DNA of 64,000 bases from Oryzias latipes (Eukaryota > Chordata > Actinopteri > Beloniformes > Adrianichthyidae), in assembly GCF_002234675.1 (NCBI RefSeq), contig NC_019873.2, positions 7,341,158-7,405,157 on the forward strand, given 5' to 3'. The position numbers were made by a program, and so were the translations under genes. This document shows positions 1-11,879 of the stretch, one piece after another (position 1 is the first letter of the stretch; each line of letters begins with the position of its first letter). The notes below the pieces were generated by a model. The model did no database searches. It saw only the letters and a program-made list of their open reading frames with translations, and had not been told where the DNA came from.

Positions 1-654
1 TGACCAAAACTAGGCCAGCTTGGGCCTAAATGTGCTAACTATCAGGGTGTGTGACACCTAACCTCTATTCTAACCTTTCACTATAAAAGTTCTCCATATA
101 TAAAAGCAAGAGTTTGGGGTTGACAGCTCGTTTGTTGTGTAGAAGCGCTGCACTTAAAGTAGGCTAGCCTGTGGTTTTCTTTCCTGTGAAGAGAGTGGTG
201 GGGAAAAAGCCCCTCACTGAGGCAAAGCACCAGAGGAACCGCTGTGGTGGTCGTCCACCGAGACAGGCAGCTTTGCAGCAGTTCTTCTTGATGGGTTTGG
301 ACATTTGTTGTGTAGGAAGAACATGACGATTTGGATCTAAAGCGGAGGTTTCCAGCTCCAGATGAAAGGCAGCGAACGGGTCGGCTCAATTACTTCTTAT
401 CTCTCCCTTAAATCTCAGTTCAGAACACAAAGGTTTTGTCTGAATTCCCTCAACGCTCCCTAACTAACCCCTCAATGACTGTAGAGTGCAGGACTATCAT
501 CGCCATAGATTTGAATGCGATTCTTTCTTTTTTTTGTGTGGCAAATATGACGTCACTCATTTTGTCAAAACGAAAACCTAATCAATTTAAACATTTCACA
601 AAAAGACATTTAATGAATTCAAACGTAGTGCGTTGTGGTCTATATATATTATAT

Positions 655-1080
655 TATCGACCGTATTAGAGAACTGGACTGAGCGAGTGTGACGTTGCCC
701 ATAGAAAACTCTCCAGTCAGTCTGAGGCAACGTTTCTACGGGAACCAGAATCAGGAGTGACCTTGTTGAAGGGCCACAACCCTTCCATTTGAAAATGGGC
801 AGTGTGTCAATCAAACATTTTGAATTTTTGATGTGAGACCACATAGTTTTAATGAGGCATCTGATTGGTCAGTTTATAACTTCAATAACTTGCAATAAAG
901 AAAAAAATATGTAAGGATTATCAAGATTTCTTGATAATAGACTCAATTCTTGATAAGTATCAGAGCAAGAATAGTTCTTCTGACCAATAGACTGACTGAG
1001 TAACAGCTGTTTATTCCTCTATAGAAGTCTATGGGATTTTGGCTTCTCACTCAGTCCACCTCTTATATACAGTCAATAGT
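655..1080. repeat. Inverted-repeat MITE, copy 1 of 2
   Basis: Similar to the unit at 37103-37564: both carry a left part with GAACTGGACTGAG, a middle part reading CTGATTGGTCAGTTTATAAC, and a right end with an ACTCAGTCCA-like stretch followed by ACAGTCAAT. The matching complementary ends mark a non-autonomous DNA element. No coding capacity. Boundaries are approximate. Confidence 0.5.
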
Positions 1081-1689
1081 TTGCATGGATGCACACTAGT
1101 TTTTTGCTGAGATTTCTGAAAACATGTCTTGGGCACTGGATTTTTTTTTTTTTTAACCTAAGTTTTATTTTTCATTTTTTAAACATGATATAACACAAAT
1201 ATACATGACATCAAACAAAGTAAGTCTTACGAACTAAGAGAAGAAATGTAAAAAAAAAATAATAATAATTTAGTGATTAGGGAAAATAAATAAAAATAGA
1301 AAAATAAACCTTTCAATCCTTTTAAATCCAGACACCCCAATAAAAAAAAACGCAAAACACAACAAAGTTGAAAATCACTACCAAGCATTTGTTGCCTTCT
1401 CCTTTAGTTCACTTGAGAGATATAAAAATTTAGTATTTATTTGTTTCTTTCTTCGTAATATTTAGGAAATAAGGGCAAACAGTGCAGTTGCACTTTTAAG
1501 TAATGTGTCCTGTTTAACATCATGCCAACATGTCTGAACGCTAACACAAACCATCATGATGCTCTTACTGCAAACGCAGCTTCAAAACAATTCACCAGAA
1601 CTGTTTTGAAGCCGTGGTTGACCCACTTCTCAGGCAGCGCAGCAGATTTTCCTCCCATCGAGAAGAAAATCCGCTCCTCTTGCCGCCAC

Positions 1690-2480
1690 GCTATCTAGAG
1701 TAGAGCCGTTTCCTTTTGGGGGGGGGGGGGGGGGGGGTCGCTCTGCCGTCCACACACGCACACGGGCCGCTGCAGCTCTCGTGTACCAACGGGCGCCGAA
1801 CTACTTCCCCATTCTTGAGCGGCGTGCAGAGAAGGCCACGTGACAGCCGGGACTGCAGGATTCATGAAAGAGGGAGGGCTGAAGCCAGGAGGTGGGGGTT
1901 CCCCGCCTCTCTGAGGTGATAAGAGGAGCTCTGCGTCGCTGTGTAACAGTGGAGGAGCGTCCGTGCACGCTTCTGGTGTTTCTAACGGACACGTGGAGAT
2001 GTTCCAGGATTTGGTATTGGGTTGAAGCTTGAAGGTGCGACCAGCGCGGAGGGGGGAAGCATTTGTCTCACCTGTTCGGTCTCAGGTGTGCAGCTGCCTC
2101 CTGCGTGTTGTGGGTCGTATGGAACGCAGCGGCGCCTGGTGTGACCACAGAGCGAGCGCAGTGGTCAGCCGGCCGGAGGTTGGAGCGCCGCTGCTGCATG
2201 CAGCGCGCTGTAGTGTGATGACACTCAGCTGCTTCCTGTGGGGGTGGGTGATGACTGCTTCACCTTCCACTCGTTTGCTCCACCAGCTTCACACACAACC
2301 ACGCACAGACACACCAACCTGCTGGCCTCCTCCGCCTGCAGCTGCGCACGCAGGTGTCTGCACGCTGAACTCACCTGCGCAGCCGCGTTCTCTCAAAAGG
2401 AAGCCTCCACCTTTGTGCCCTCCTGCTCCTCAGCATTGGGAAGCAGACCTTCACCTCTGCAGTCCAGGTTTTTTCCAGGT
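1690..2480. promoter_or_regulatory. CpG-rich island with G homopolymer
   Basis: This stretch is much richer in CG dinucleotides than the AT-rich surroundings. It begins with an uninterrupted G-run at about 1718-1737. Such islands in vertebrates usually mark promoters, so it could be the promoter of a rel transcript or of an unrecognised upstream gene. No TATA box or start codon that I trust is visible, and no rel first exon was found beside it. Function is inference only. Confidence 0.35.
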
Positions 2481-2766
2481 TTTCCAGGTGGTTGAGGTTT
2501 TGATGAGAACCATTAGGCGTTGCTTCTCTTTTTGCTGGAAACATGAACCTTTTTGGCTACGAGAGACATGACCTGAAGCAAACTTGGCAGCTACCAATTT
2601 ATTGAAATATTACTCGTGTAAACACACTAAAAGTATATTGAAACAAATTAAAAGTTTCTACCTTTTTCAGAGGAAGCTGTTTTAAATTGTTAAAATCCAA
2701 TTTATTTCACTAAAATGTATATAAATTTAAATCAGACCATGTTTTATGATGAGAGCAAACTGTCCT

Positions 2767-3198
2767 GAAGACCCACTCTGATGAAAAAATTGTGTTTCTA
2801 GTGTTTTTAACGTGTTCTTATGCTATTTTTCTGACGAAAGGGATCATATATAAACAAAATCAAGCCTACAACTGCATTTCAAAGTATTTCTTTATTCAAA
2901 TTGTCGTGAATCAGGAGCAGATGAAACGACGTCGTTTGGAAAAAGGGAACACAATCTGTGACGTAGAAAACTCACTGGGCGGGGCCACAGGTCGCCCACA
3001 GGCCACAGGGGCGACCGGGGGGGGGTGGGGGGTGCAGAGATGTGTTTTTCTAAAGAACTCCTGCCCCTCTTCAGAAACCATGTCCTAGAAAACAACACAA
3101 TGTTTTTTAAAAGTATTCTAAAACCGGCCTAATAGTAAAGAAAAGCCCACTGGGAACGCTTTTACAATAGATCAAAAGATGATCGAAGTGGGTCTTTG
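2767..3198. repeat. GACCCACTC-type inverted-repeat element
   Basis: Begins with AAGACCCACTCTGATGAAA and ends with GAAGTGGGTCTTT, complementary ends shared with units at 3828-4188, 15297-15929, 34068-34322, 38930-39350 and 56680-57231. The interior shares phrases with the other copies, such as TATTTCTTTATTCAAAT and GATCAAAAGATGAT. Non-coding; a non-autonomous DNA transposon is the likeliest origin. Confidence 0.5.
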
Positions 3199-3368
3199 AA
3201 TGTGTTTTTAATGTTTCATTGAGACAAACTGGAGCAAATCCAGAGGGTGGAGCCACCATGTATGAATCCTGACAGACGTTTAGTCCAGGCCATGAAAGTT
3301 TCTGAGCTGCAGTTCATGTGTGACAGAGTTTGTCAATTAACTATGCTAGAAAACAAAGATTCCCTCTT

Positions 3369-3591
3369 TTACCCTTGTGCTGTCTTGTGGGGTCCAGATG
3401 ACCCCACCCCTACATTGACGTGTTTTACCTACCATGACAAAGGTGGAAGGATTTCATGTAATCCATGGACACCAGTGAAGATCACAAATCATTGAAGAAA
3501 AAAGGTTCAGCGCACTGTCTAGTGGGTCTAGATGACCCCACTCCCAATGTTAACGTGCCTTGGAGGCACGTTGACATTGGGAGTGGGGGTC
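3369..3591. mobile_element. TTAA-MITE copy with fused palindromic end
   Basis: Positions 3369-3555 match the TTAA-MITE family (CCCTTGTGCT end, CATGACAAAGGTGG, ATGGACACCAGTGAAGATCA and CTGTCTAGTGGGTCTAGATG blocks). Instead of the usual right terminus, 3534-3560 is followed after a 3-base loop by its near-exact reverse complement at 3564-3591, so the end has folded back on itself. The left end lacks an intact TTAA. Confidence 0.7.
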
Positions 3592-3827
3592 GGTCGGTTG
3601 GGAACATCTGTGTTACCAAACACACTCTACTTCAACCATGTTGTCGTACGACAACCATGTTGTGGGTTGTTGATGAAAACCAGAGGAAATGTTGAAAGTC
3701 TGATGACATCAAGTGAAGTTACAAACTGGACGGATGCTGAGCAGTCATCTGTCTTTGTTCCCGTCTGGATTAGCCGTTAAAGAACGGAACGTAACAAACG
3801 GTACAAGAAGGTTTAGGACTTTGGCTG

Positions 3828-4188
3828 TAAAGACCCACTCAGGTCGTCTTTGCGTTCCCAGCGCTCTTTTAATTAGGATGATGCCGTTTTTAGCTCAAAT
3901 GAAAAGGGAAAAAAAACACACTGTCTCGTCTTCTAGGACATAGTTTCTACAGAGCAGCAGAAGTTCAATAGAAATTCACCTTTGAGTTGTGGACAAAACC
4001 ACTGGCAAGCCCGCCCCTCTTCCCATCACCCGTCACTGAGAGTTATCTGTTCAAGTGAAGCGGGGAGCTTGTGTATTTTTTACGTAACAAACACATTCTT
4101 TAGCTTAATTTTCCTTAAATATGTTCTATATCATCAGAAACATGTTAAAAACATCCAAAACATCATTCTAATCGGAGTGGGTCTTTAC
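3828..4188. repeat. GACCCACTC-type inverted-repeat element
   Basis: Starts TAAAGACCCACTC and ends GAGTGGGTCTTTAC, a clear terminal inverted repeat matching the family at 56680-57231. Interior phrases such as CCCATCACCCGTCACTGAGAG recur in other copies. No coding capacity. Confidence 0.55.
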
Positions 4189-4747
4189 AGAACAGATGTC
4201 TAAACTCAGTAACGCCCCCTGGAGGCTCACAGAGAATCAGCCGCCGCGCCCTGAAACCCAGCCAGAGCGTGAGTCATGGAGAATCTTTTGGTGGTGAGGC
4301 TTTGCACCTGCCTCCTCTTCGTTCTCACTCTCAGACTTGGGCCCCCTCAGTCACTACCCCGTCCCCCATCCTCGCCGCTCGCTCACTCGCTGCCGCTGCG
4401 CCGCTGGCATGCCCATCACTGAACCTGCCAGCTTCACCCCTTGCCCTGGTTTCGGTTCGTGCTCCCACAGCAGCCCACCTTCCTGCACCTGAGCGTCCAG
4501 CAGCGAGCATGTTCCACCAGAGTTTACTGTGGGGGTTCCACACCCCTCCCCAGTTCCCCCCTCCCTCAGATAAACTGCTGACTTGGCAGAATTTGGAATC
4601 GTTGGCGCCTTCGTTCTTGCTTTGCTGGTGTGTGCTGTCATGTGGGTCACCGGGGAGGGCCGTCATGTTGTGTTGCTGTGTGCAAACATGTGGAGGAGAA
4701 CCCATCAGTTCACTTTCACACTCTTCGATCTGCTGAGGCCTCCCGTG

Positions 4748-4770
4748 CAACACAACACAACACAACACAA
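4748..4770. repeat. AACAC pentanucleotide microsatellite
   Basis: Short tandem array of four to five units of AACAC in a moderately GC-rich stretch. No gene context. Confidence 0.8.
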
Positions 4771-5639
4771 TTCTAATATTTTTTTGCTGGAGTGTTATGG
4801 AGCCTGGCGTCGACCGCTGCACCGCTGGTGAAAACGGCAAATGGTGCCATTTGGGGAAGTTCAGATACAGATGCAGACATGCCAGCCGCTTTCTACCTCA
4901 TCAGCCGTACAGACCTGCAGGGACAGACCTGAAACCAGATCCAAATCACTCCTGGTGTTGAACATGTCCGCTGGGATGAGGATTCTTTTACCCCAGGTGT
5001 GGCATTCTAGCTGCAGATTTCTTTGATTTAGTCCTTGTTTCTGTGGCGGATGTGTACATGGGTTTGTGTGCGTTGAACCGTTACAAGTTATTGCTGTAAA
5101 ATACCCTCCAAAAGACAAAAAGCACACACACAGACACTTTCATGTCCCACCACTTTCACAGACGTCAGCACACACCGTGGTCACTCGTGCAGGGAGCCTC
5201 GTCTTTTGCTTCCATGTCACACAGACGACTCTTTCCACTCTGAGGTGATACGGTGCCGCGTCACCATGGCGACACGGCGTAGGCGGGGTCGCCTAGCTGT
5301 GAGCGCATGAGGCAGAGACTGAGAGGTGGAGGAAGAGAAAGTAGGCAGATGTGAAAGCCTGGTGTCTGTCGGGGCGTGGGCGTCTCTCAGTGAGAACCGT
5401 CCCTGCAAGGGTGTGTGTGCGTGTTCCAGACTCAAACGTGAGGGTGGGAGGTGTGACGCTCGCATGTAGATATGCATGTGCTTGCGTGCAGTTGTGTTCT
5501 GTTTAATGAATCCAAAGATGAGGTTTTGCCTACTGATCAGTCAGCACACACTGACCTCATGCACATGGTGGACGCAGTAGATGTGATGTCAACTATAGTT
5601 TATTTCCAAATTCTGTTCTACCAAACAAACACTAGAACA

Positions 5640-6505
5640 GCCTAGAACAATGGCTCCCAACCGCCAGGCTGTGAACTGGTACTGATCCGTGGGACAAGCG
5701 ATACCGGGACACAGGGGGGGAAAACATGACTAAAAACACGACCTACATTTTTTTTTATAGTTATCTGATTCTGAAGGAGCTTTTATTTTGAAAAATAACA
5801 ACTGGATCTTCTCCACCACATGAACGGACGTCAGTCAAGTCGCTCGGTCACGTATCGTAAATCCATCCGCTACTCTCCTAAACGGCTAACCACCACATTG
5901 AAACCCCCGAGCTAGTAAAGAGAGCAAAGAACAGACAAATTTGGAAAAGTTTCTTTACACAGGAAAAGATCCAGAAAGGAAACCGACGAAGTGCTTTTGA
6001 CTTCAAGATAAAAGAAATATGCATGAGTCTATACTCCAAATATGACTATTTATCATGACAGTAGTTCCCACACAACATAATAATGCGTAATATTCAACAA
6101 CCAGCTGTTTACTGACTGATTGATAGATTGATTGTTGCTAATAAAGTTGCTCAAACAGTGGATTCACATTTATGATTTTTTTTAAAACACCAGTTTTAAT
6201 CACTTTTTCTGTGTTTTTTGTGCTTTTAGCTGCAAAAAAAATCCGATGAGATTGAAGTTGGCTTCTTTTTTCTAGCTTCCACTTTGACAGTTGTGCATTA
6301 AGGAAAAAATCACATTGTAATAGTTCCTACATGAAATCTATCATACAAATAGTTTGAAGCAGCTGCAGATGTTTTACAGATGAAGATAAACTTTTCCCTC
6401 AAAAGTTAAAACAAACTGAAACCTTTCGGCCTTTGTACAGACCGGTCCATGAAAATGTTGTCTGACATCAAAGCGGTCTCCAGCCTGAAGAAGGCTTAGG
6501 AACAT
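5640..6505. mobile_element. CAGTGGTCCCCAACC-type hAT-like remnant
   Basis: The left edge reads CAATGGCTCCCAACC and the right edge GAAGAAGGCTTAGG, degenerate forms of the common CAGTGGTCCCCAACC terminal repeats. The 3' half (about 6066-6500) is similar to 52060-52466, sharing AATATTCA-CAACCAGCTGT and ATTGTCTGACA phrases. No intact transposase frame. It ends only about 45 bases before the first visible rel exon, so it lies next to the splice acceptor. Confidence 0.45.
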
Positions 6506-6550
6506 TTACAACCGTTTGGCTGATCCGCTCATGCTTGTGTTGCCCCTCAG

Positions 6551-9348
6551 TGCCGCGGGAGCAGCTGCTGCAGACCGAGGAGTACGACCTGAACGTGGTG
6601 CGCCTCTGCATCCAGGTGTACCTGCAGGATGACAGCGGCCAATACACCCAGCCTCTCAACCCCATCGTCACAAACCCCATCTACGACAACCGTGAGTAAC
6701 CGGAGCCCTGTCCTCTGTCTGAATGATAGTACCGCTGCAAGCAGGGCAACGCTGACGGCTTTCAAAATAATGGTCCTTTGATTTCCCAACTCGGATGGTC
6801 GTAATAATAAAGTGCTGGACTCAGAACCAGCACGTCTGGTTGTGTTAGAAGGCACAGTCCGTACCAAAAGATCTGTTTTGCAAGACGCGTACGTCTGGGT
6901 TCACTAGTAATACTCGCACAGTTTCACAGGCAGAAAGAGGAAGTGCTTTATAAAGCACTCACCAGCCTTCAAACAACACTGTTGCCATGGGGCACATCCT
7001 CTTCTGACAGCACGCATCACACATGTGATGTTTTTTTTTTGTTTTTTTTGGAAAAGCAGTTTCGTTTAATGTGAAGCATGTCAACATTAAAATGGAGAAA
7101 AGGCACATCCAGATTGCATCTCTGCTGCAGGATGAGCTCTGACGTTTTTTTTTTCCGTTCTTCAGGCGCCCCAAACACGGCGGAGCTGAGGATTTGCCGG
7201 GTCAACCAGAACAGTGGAAGTGTTAAAGGAGGGGATGAGATCTTCCTGCTGTGTGACAAAGTACAGAAAGGTACAAAGCAACATTTCCCTGCATGCTTTT
7301 TGGATCTTGTTAACTTCCAAATATTAATTCTTTCATGCCCCTAATATCCTATCCTCCCTGTCTTGCAGACGACATAGAGGTGCGTTTCTTCTCTAGCGAT
7401 GGCTGGGAGGCCAGAGGCTCCTTCTCCCAGGCTGACGTCCATCGGCAGGTGGCCATCGTCTTCAAGACGCCGCCGTACCACAACACCTCCATAACCGAGT
7501 CGGTCACAGTGCAGATGCAGCTGCGCAGACCCTCTGATCAGGAAGTCAGTGAACCCATGGACTTCAGATATCTGCCTGACAACAAAGGTAAAGGAGGAAC
7601 CCCCCTCTTTGTGGTTAAAAAATGAGATGGTAACCTCCCAGTGACTGAAGACAGTCTTCTGTGTTCCCTATAGACCCCTATGGCTACAACGAGAAGAAAC
7701 GCAAACGAGAGTACTTGATGAAGATATCAGGGTTGACAGGTAAGAGCGAGGTCGCAGTATGTTTACCCCATCTGCTTTGGGCCCATCCTAAAGCTACATT
7801 CACACCGGGTTCAGAAACATGAGTTCAAGCGGCCCCTTCCAATGAAAAGTCCATGTAAACAGGCGTTTCAGGCTTCCATGTTACAACTCCTGCGTTCACG
7901 CATCGCTACGTAAGTTTTTGGGCTCCATGTGCAAAACACACGGCCATTGAACGCCCTTTGAAAGTCAAACTTCAACCAATCAGGAGCTCTCATTTGGTTG
8001 CGTTTCTTTAACTGAACAGAAGTGCCAACCGTTTGAAAACTAATCATGGAGGGGAAAATGAATGAATCTGGTTTTTGCCCTGCCGGAGTTATGCAGCACA
8101 AAGTCTTTCATTCATCGGAGTAGAGCTGTGAAAGAAAACGTCTGGAGCAAGACTCATGAGATTTGCACCACTTCAACGTTTTTCACCAAGCCTCTTCCAG
8201 CTGTGGGTTGTCCAGCGTGAACAGTGTATGCTAAAAGTGCGTTCAAGAATGCGGGTTCTGGAACGCACTTCACAGCAATCTATCTTTATTCATTGTAACA
8301 CAAAGTGCTCCACCATGCCCAGTGTGTATGTCACTAACAGTCTTTCCTCCCTGTAGGAGATCCTTTTGCTGATCTGGTGATGAAGAGACCAAAGGCCGTG
8401 CCGCAGAGTGTTATGCATAAAGGTAACTAGTTTCTCTAATGGTTTGGATGTTAATGAAAGGTCTAGAGAGCACTGCCAAACTCTGATCTGTCGTTTTTAG
8501 ATGCAGGCGGCATGTACAGGCAGAGTGCAGTTCCAATGCAGCAGCAGCCCAACATGTTCAACCAGCCGTATCAGCAAACCCCTTCAACTAAGATGATGCC
8601 CTCCAACATCCAAATGGGCAACCCATGGATGAATCCCAGCCCGAGACCGTCGGTAGACACGGTCACCATAAATCCCTCATCGTCCATGGGTCTCCATGCC
8701 AACAGAGGTCAGCAGCCACCAAACTGCGAGTCTGGTTACCGCCAAAGACTGGAGCACGGCGGCTGCGAGGGCAGCACCCTCCCTCAGTTGTCGGTGGGGG
8801 ACCTGCAGTGCTTAGACACAGCCCCCCAGCAGTCGGCGATGAGCCAGTCCGAGTCCCAACTGCTGTACCAGCAGCAGCAGCAGCTTCTGAGGGAGGAGCT
8901 CTCGTCTGAGACTCCGCCACAAAACCACATGAGCAACCAAAACCAGGGTCTGCCGGTTATGTGGCCCAACTTCAGCGCAGCTCAGAGCAACTTCAACGGG
9001 TCGGGACCTTCAGGCGGTTTTCCGTTCCTCCAAGGCATGGAGGGGGATGATTTCCTGAAGGGCCTGGTTGGGGGGATGTCGCAGACGGGCTTCCAGCTGA
9101 AGCAGGAGCCCCAAATCGCAGTCGGACAAGACGTCAACTGCCCCACAATGCAGAATCCCAGGGAGAATCAGGAGAACACCTACATCAACCTGCTCCCCCG
9201 CGCCACCAGCAATGGCGCCATCATGGATCCAAGGAGGCGAGACGATGTCAAAAACCTGCAGAATCCCTACGCAAACAATGGCGTGGCCTCTCAAGGCCAC
9301 TACCGCACTTTAGGAGATTGGTTCAAAGCCGCTCGGCAAAATGACTAG
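6551..9348 (+). CDS. rel: c-Rel proto-oncogene NF-kB subunit, 3' part (6 exons)
   Basis: Exons 6551-6691, 7166-7270, 7369-7587, 7674-7739, 8357-8422 and 8501-9348, all with GT donors, AG acceptors and matching phases; about 481 residues visible. c-Rel is an NF-kB family transcription factor that dimerises, is held in the cytoplasm by IkB and enters the nucleus on signalling. The first exon ([20 protein letters not shown]) is the end of the DNA-binding Rel-homology domain. The next two carry the IPT dimerisation domain ([57 protein letters not shown]). A basic nuclear localisation signal, KKRKR, is in the fourth. The last, 848 bases, encodes a Gln/Asn/Pro/Ser-rich transactivation region ending [11 protein letters not shown]. 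The frame enters exon one in phase 1, so upstream coding exons exist but are not recognised in this window. Synteny with pex13 favours rel over rela. Confidence 0.93.
7785..8295. repeat. Dispersed repeat in rel intron
   Basis: Starts CATTCACACCGGGTTC and shares GGGTTCTGGAACGC and CACACCGGG phrases with 27000-27430. It fills most of the intron between 7739 and 8357. It looks like a degenerate non-autonomous element; edges uncertain. Confidence 0.35.
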
Positions 9349-10450
9349 ATGGGACTTTTGGGAATCGAGTCAAATCAGTTTAACCCTCCAAAGCAAAAAA
9401 TGTGCCTTGGTCCATGCCAGCACTGTTGCCCCAGGCAACCATTGGCGCGTGGACCTGCTGTTGGCAGTCAGATGGACCCACAGCCCACACTGTGTTAAGG
9501 TGGTTCAAGCTTTATTTTTCTGAATTTAAGGAGGAACTTGCAGAGGAGAGCATCCGCTTCGCCTAATCCGAGTCACGTCGGGAGGTTTTTGATGTTTCTC
9601 AGGAATTTTTACCAAAGCAAATTGTATCTAGAGACAAAAAATGTTTCTATTGGTGGTTTGTTGCCTGCTGCCGCCTCTGCTGCAGTTAAGCGGTTAGTTT
9701 GGTCGAGTTGACTCAGCAGGTCCAATTCAGCTCTGGAACAACCGAGACCAGACCTCAAGCTAAAGGCTTCAGAGGTACAGTCGCCTGAATGTACTTACAG
9801 ATTTTGAGGTAAATGTTTTGTGTAGGTGGTGCGAGGAGGAAAGGTTTCTCAAGAGCGAGGATTTTTATTTTTTTTTACAAATAAATGTTGATTTATTTGA
9901 TTTTTGTGTTGTTCATTGCATCAAAGGTCTTTGTTTTTGTGAACCTGCTAAAGATGTCAGGTAAAGTGTGTGTTTTTTATTAGTGCATTTGTTGTTAAGT
10001 GCACTCTGTACAAACATGTTAGCTGCAGTTGGAGTGAAGGCAGCATCCATGCTTAAACTCTCAAAAACTGCCAAAGTACGGAAATTTCCATTGAGGAAGT
10101 GGGAAGGACGGATGCTGGGGCGTCTGTCCTTCGTAATGACTATGTCATACCAGTGATCTCGTCTGCTATTTTTGACAGCTTTCTTAACTCGCGTTCAATT
10201 ATTGTTTTTTTTCAGTTCTGTTCTTATGAAATCGTTTGTGCATAGATGAATAGTGACCCACTTCTGATGACGGACTTTAGTAAGACAACGTTGCTACTTT
10301 CTACTGATTTTTGTTTTCTTCCTTGATGCCTTACTCAGGCCTGAACTGAAAGTGTCTGTTTTGATGCACCTTTTGTACAATTTTCTAATTTACAAGTTTT
10401 TACAAACTTTTTATGAATCAATCTTCAATAAAAAAAAAAAAAACTGTTTC
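9349..10450 (+). other. rel: rel 3' UTR
   Basis: About 1.1 kb follow the TAG stop before the AATAAA at 10427. The stretch includes AU-rich sequence near 9866-9905 with overlapping ATTTA-like motifs (AAATAAATGTTGATTTATTT). AU-rich elements in inflammatory mRNAs usually promote decay, so post-transcriptional control is plausible but inferred. Confidence 0.7.
10427..10432 (+). terminator. rel: rel polyadenylation signal
   Basis: Canonical AATAAA followed by an A-run, about 1.08 kb after the rel stop codon. It is the first convincing signal downstream of the gene. Confidence 0.7.
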
Positions 10451-10589
10451 TAAAGCTCTTCTTGTCTATCTGTCATCATTTATGCAAACTCTGCAACATC
10501 AGTCGTTTGGCAGGTATTCCAGCTCAGGGGCACGTTGGCAGTCGAGCTGTAACATCTAGTTTTGCTGTTCTAGAAGGCCCAATTTGAAT

Positions 10590-10800
10590 TTAACCCTTGT
10601 GCTATCCTATGACCCCACCCTTACATTGACGTGTTCTTCCTACCATGACAAAGGTGGGTAAAGGTGGAAAGATTTCATGTAATCCATGGACACCAGTGAA
10701 GATCACAAAGCATTGAAGAAAAAAGGTTCAGAGCACTGTCTAGTGGGTCTAGATGACCCAACTCCCAATGTTAAAGTGCCTAGGATAGCACAAGGGTTAA
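10590..10800. mobile_element. TTAA-MITE, full length
   Basis: Bounded by TTAA on both sides, with terminal inverted repeats TTAACCCTTGTGCTATCCTA and TAGGATAGCACAAGGGTTAA. About 211 bp, no coding capacity. The TTAA target and TIRs beginning CCCT are typical of piggyBac-like non-autonomous elements. Confidence 0.8.
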
Positions 10801-11599
10801 ATAAATAAATGCAATTTTAGTCCTAATGTTCTTTATACATGTCCTCCATGCTCAGAAAAATGCCATAAAAACATGTTTAAAACTCCATAGGCGTTAACAC
10901 GTAGGCATTACCATCAATCTGAAAAATGACATAATATTTAATTACTTGCATTACTTTTATTAATCAAAAATATTGAAGTGAGAGAAGAGGAAAAAGATTG
11001 CGGTGGACATACATGGGGGACAAAATGAGAAGTTCGTTTGGGGAAATCCTCAGGACACCAAGACCACCACAGCAAATCTAAAGGTTTCTTAAGGTTTCCC
11101 AAACAACACATTAAAAAAAAAAAAACAGAAGGTTTATGAGAAACCTGAAAGGGAGGAGCCTGAATGAACTGTCAGCAAAACAAAAATATTGACTAAAGTT
11201 TGATTTTCCAGAAGTAACAATCAGGATTTAAATTCTGATTCAGGTCTGTAAGTTCAAACGGGATAAAGGTCTTTTTTTATGGTCATGCAAAGTTGCAAAT
11301 CGGTGAATTGGTTCATACATTGGTCTGAGACAGTAGAACACAGTTACATTGGGCAGAAAGAGAAATGCTTTCATTCAAGCCCACAGGAACAGATGTCAGT
11401 GAAAACAATCTGCCGCTCCTGCAGGGCCCTGCTCCTCCGCTCTTTATCTCCTCTCATTCTCTGAGTGACCTGAACCACTGAAGCTGCTTTAGGCTTCTTT
11501 CATTTCAGAACAAACTTCCCCGCTTTCTCTACAGTTCCCCTTTCCTCTTCTCTCTGTTTTAAATGTAGTTGTTGATTAACGCGTTTCTCTCTGATCCTG

Positions 11600-11830
11600 T
11601 AACAGATGTTTCTGAGTATTTCTTTATTCAAATGGTTGTGAATAAGGAGTAGATGACAAAAATGCAGATTTAGAAAGATTCCATTTGTGACGTAGAAAAT
11701 ACGCTCCCTGCTCCGCTCTTTTCTGATCCATCCCCCTGTAGACCAATAGATCCACGAACGTCTTTGTTTTCCTCGTCTGAGCTGGAATCTGGATCAAAAC
11801 TGTACAGCTGGATATCAGTCAATTTATTAT
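11600..11830. repeat. GACCCACTC-family fragment
   Basis: Shares TTTCTTTATTCAAAT, GACCAATAGATCCACGAACG and CCTCGTCTGAGCTGGAATCT phrases with 15570-15830 and 56930-57030, but lacks the terminal GACCCACTC ends. Truncated copy, in opposite orientation to 15297-15929. Confidence 0.45.
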
Positions 11831-11879
11831 TGTAGAGCACTGATGAAAGGAAACCAAAGTATCATGGTATCAAAGGGGG

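Larger units (their letters stand above)
1..6550. other. Region upstream of first visible rel exon, no recognised exon
   Basis: No stretch here translates into a recognisable protein on either strand. I looked for the N-terminal Rel-homology exons expected upstream of the first visible rel exon and saw none, so this is either a long rel intron or partly rel 5' flank. It holds repeats (about 430-640, 655-1080, 2767-3198, 3369-3591, 3828-4188, 5640-6505), a CpG-rich island near 1690-2480, a G homopolymer and a short AACAC tandem array. Open frames such as 2029-2571 and 4269-4736 have biased GC-rich composition without family resemblance and are best read as non-coding. Confidence 0.5.

Noticed and set aside
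81..389. 102-codon minus-strand frame at the window start
   Set aside because: No family resemblance, no promoter or splice context; chance frame.
2029..2571. 180-codon plus-strand frame in the CpG-rich block
   Set aside because: Composition follows the GC-rich DNA (Arg, Pro, Ser, Cys), with no domain, no splice logic and overlapping frames on both strands.
4269..4840. Overlapping frames of 155 and 169 codons on opposite strands
   Set aside because: Both are low-complexity and mutually antisense in a GC-rich, repeat-bearing stretch; neither resembles a protein family or an RHD exon.
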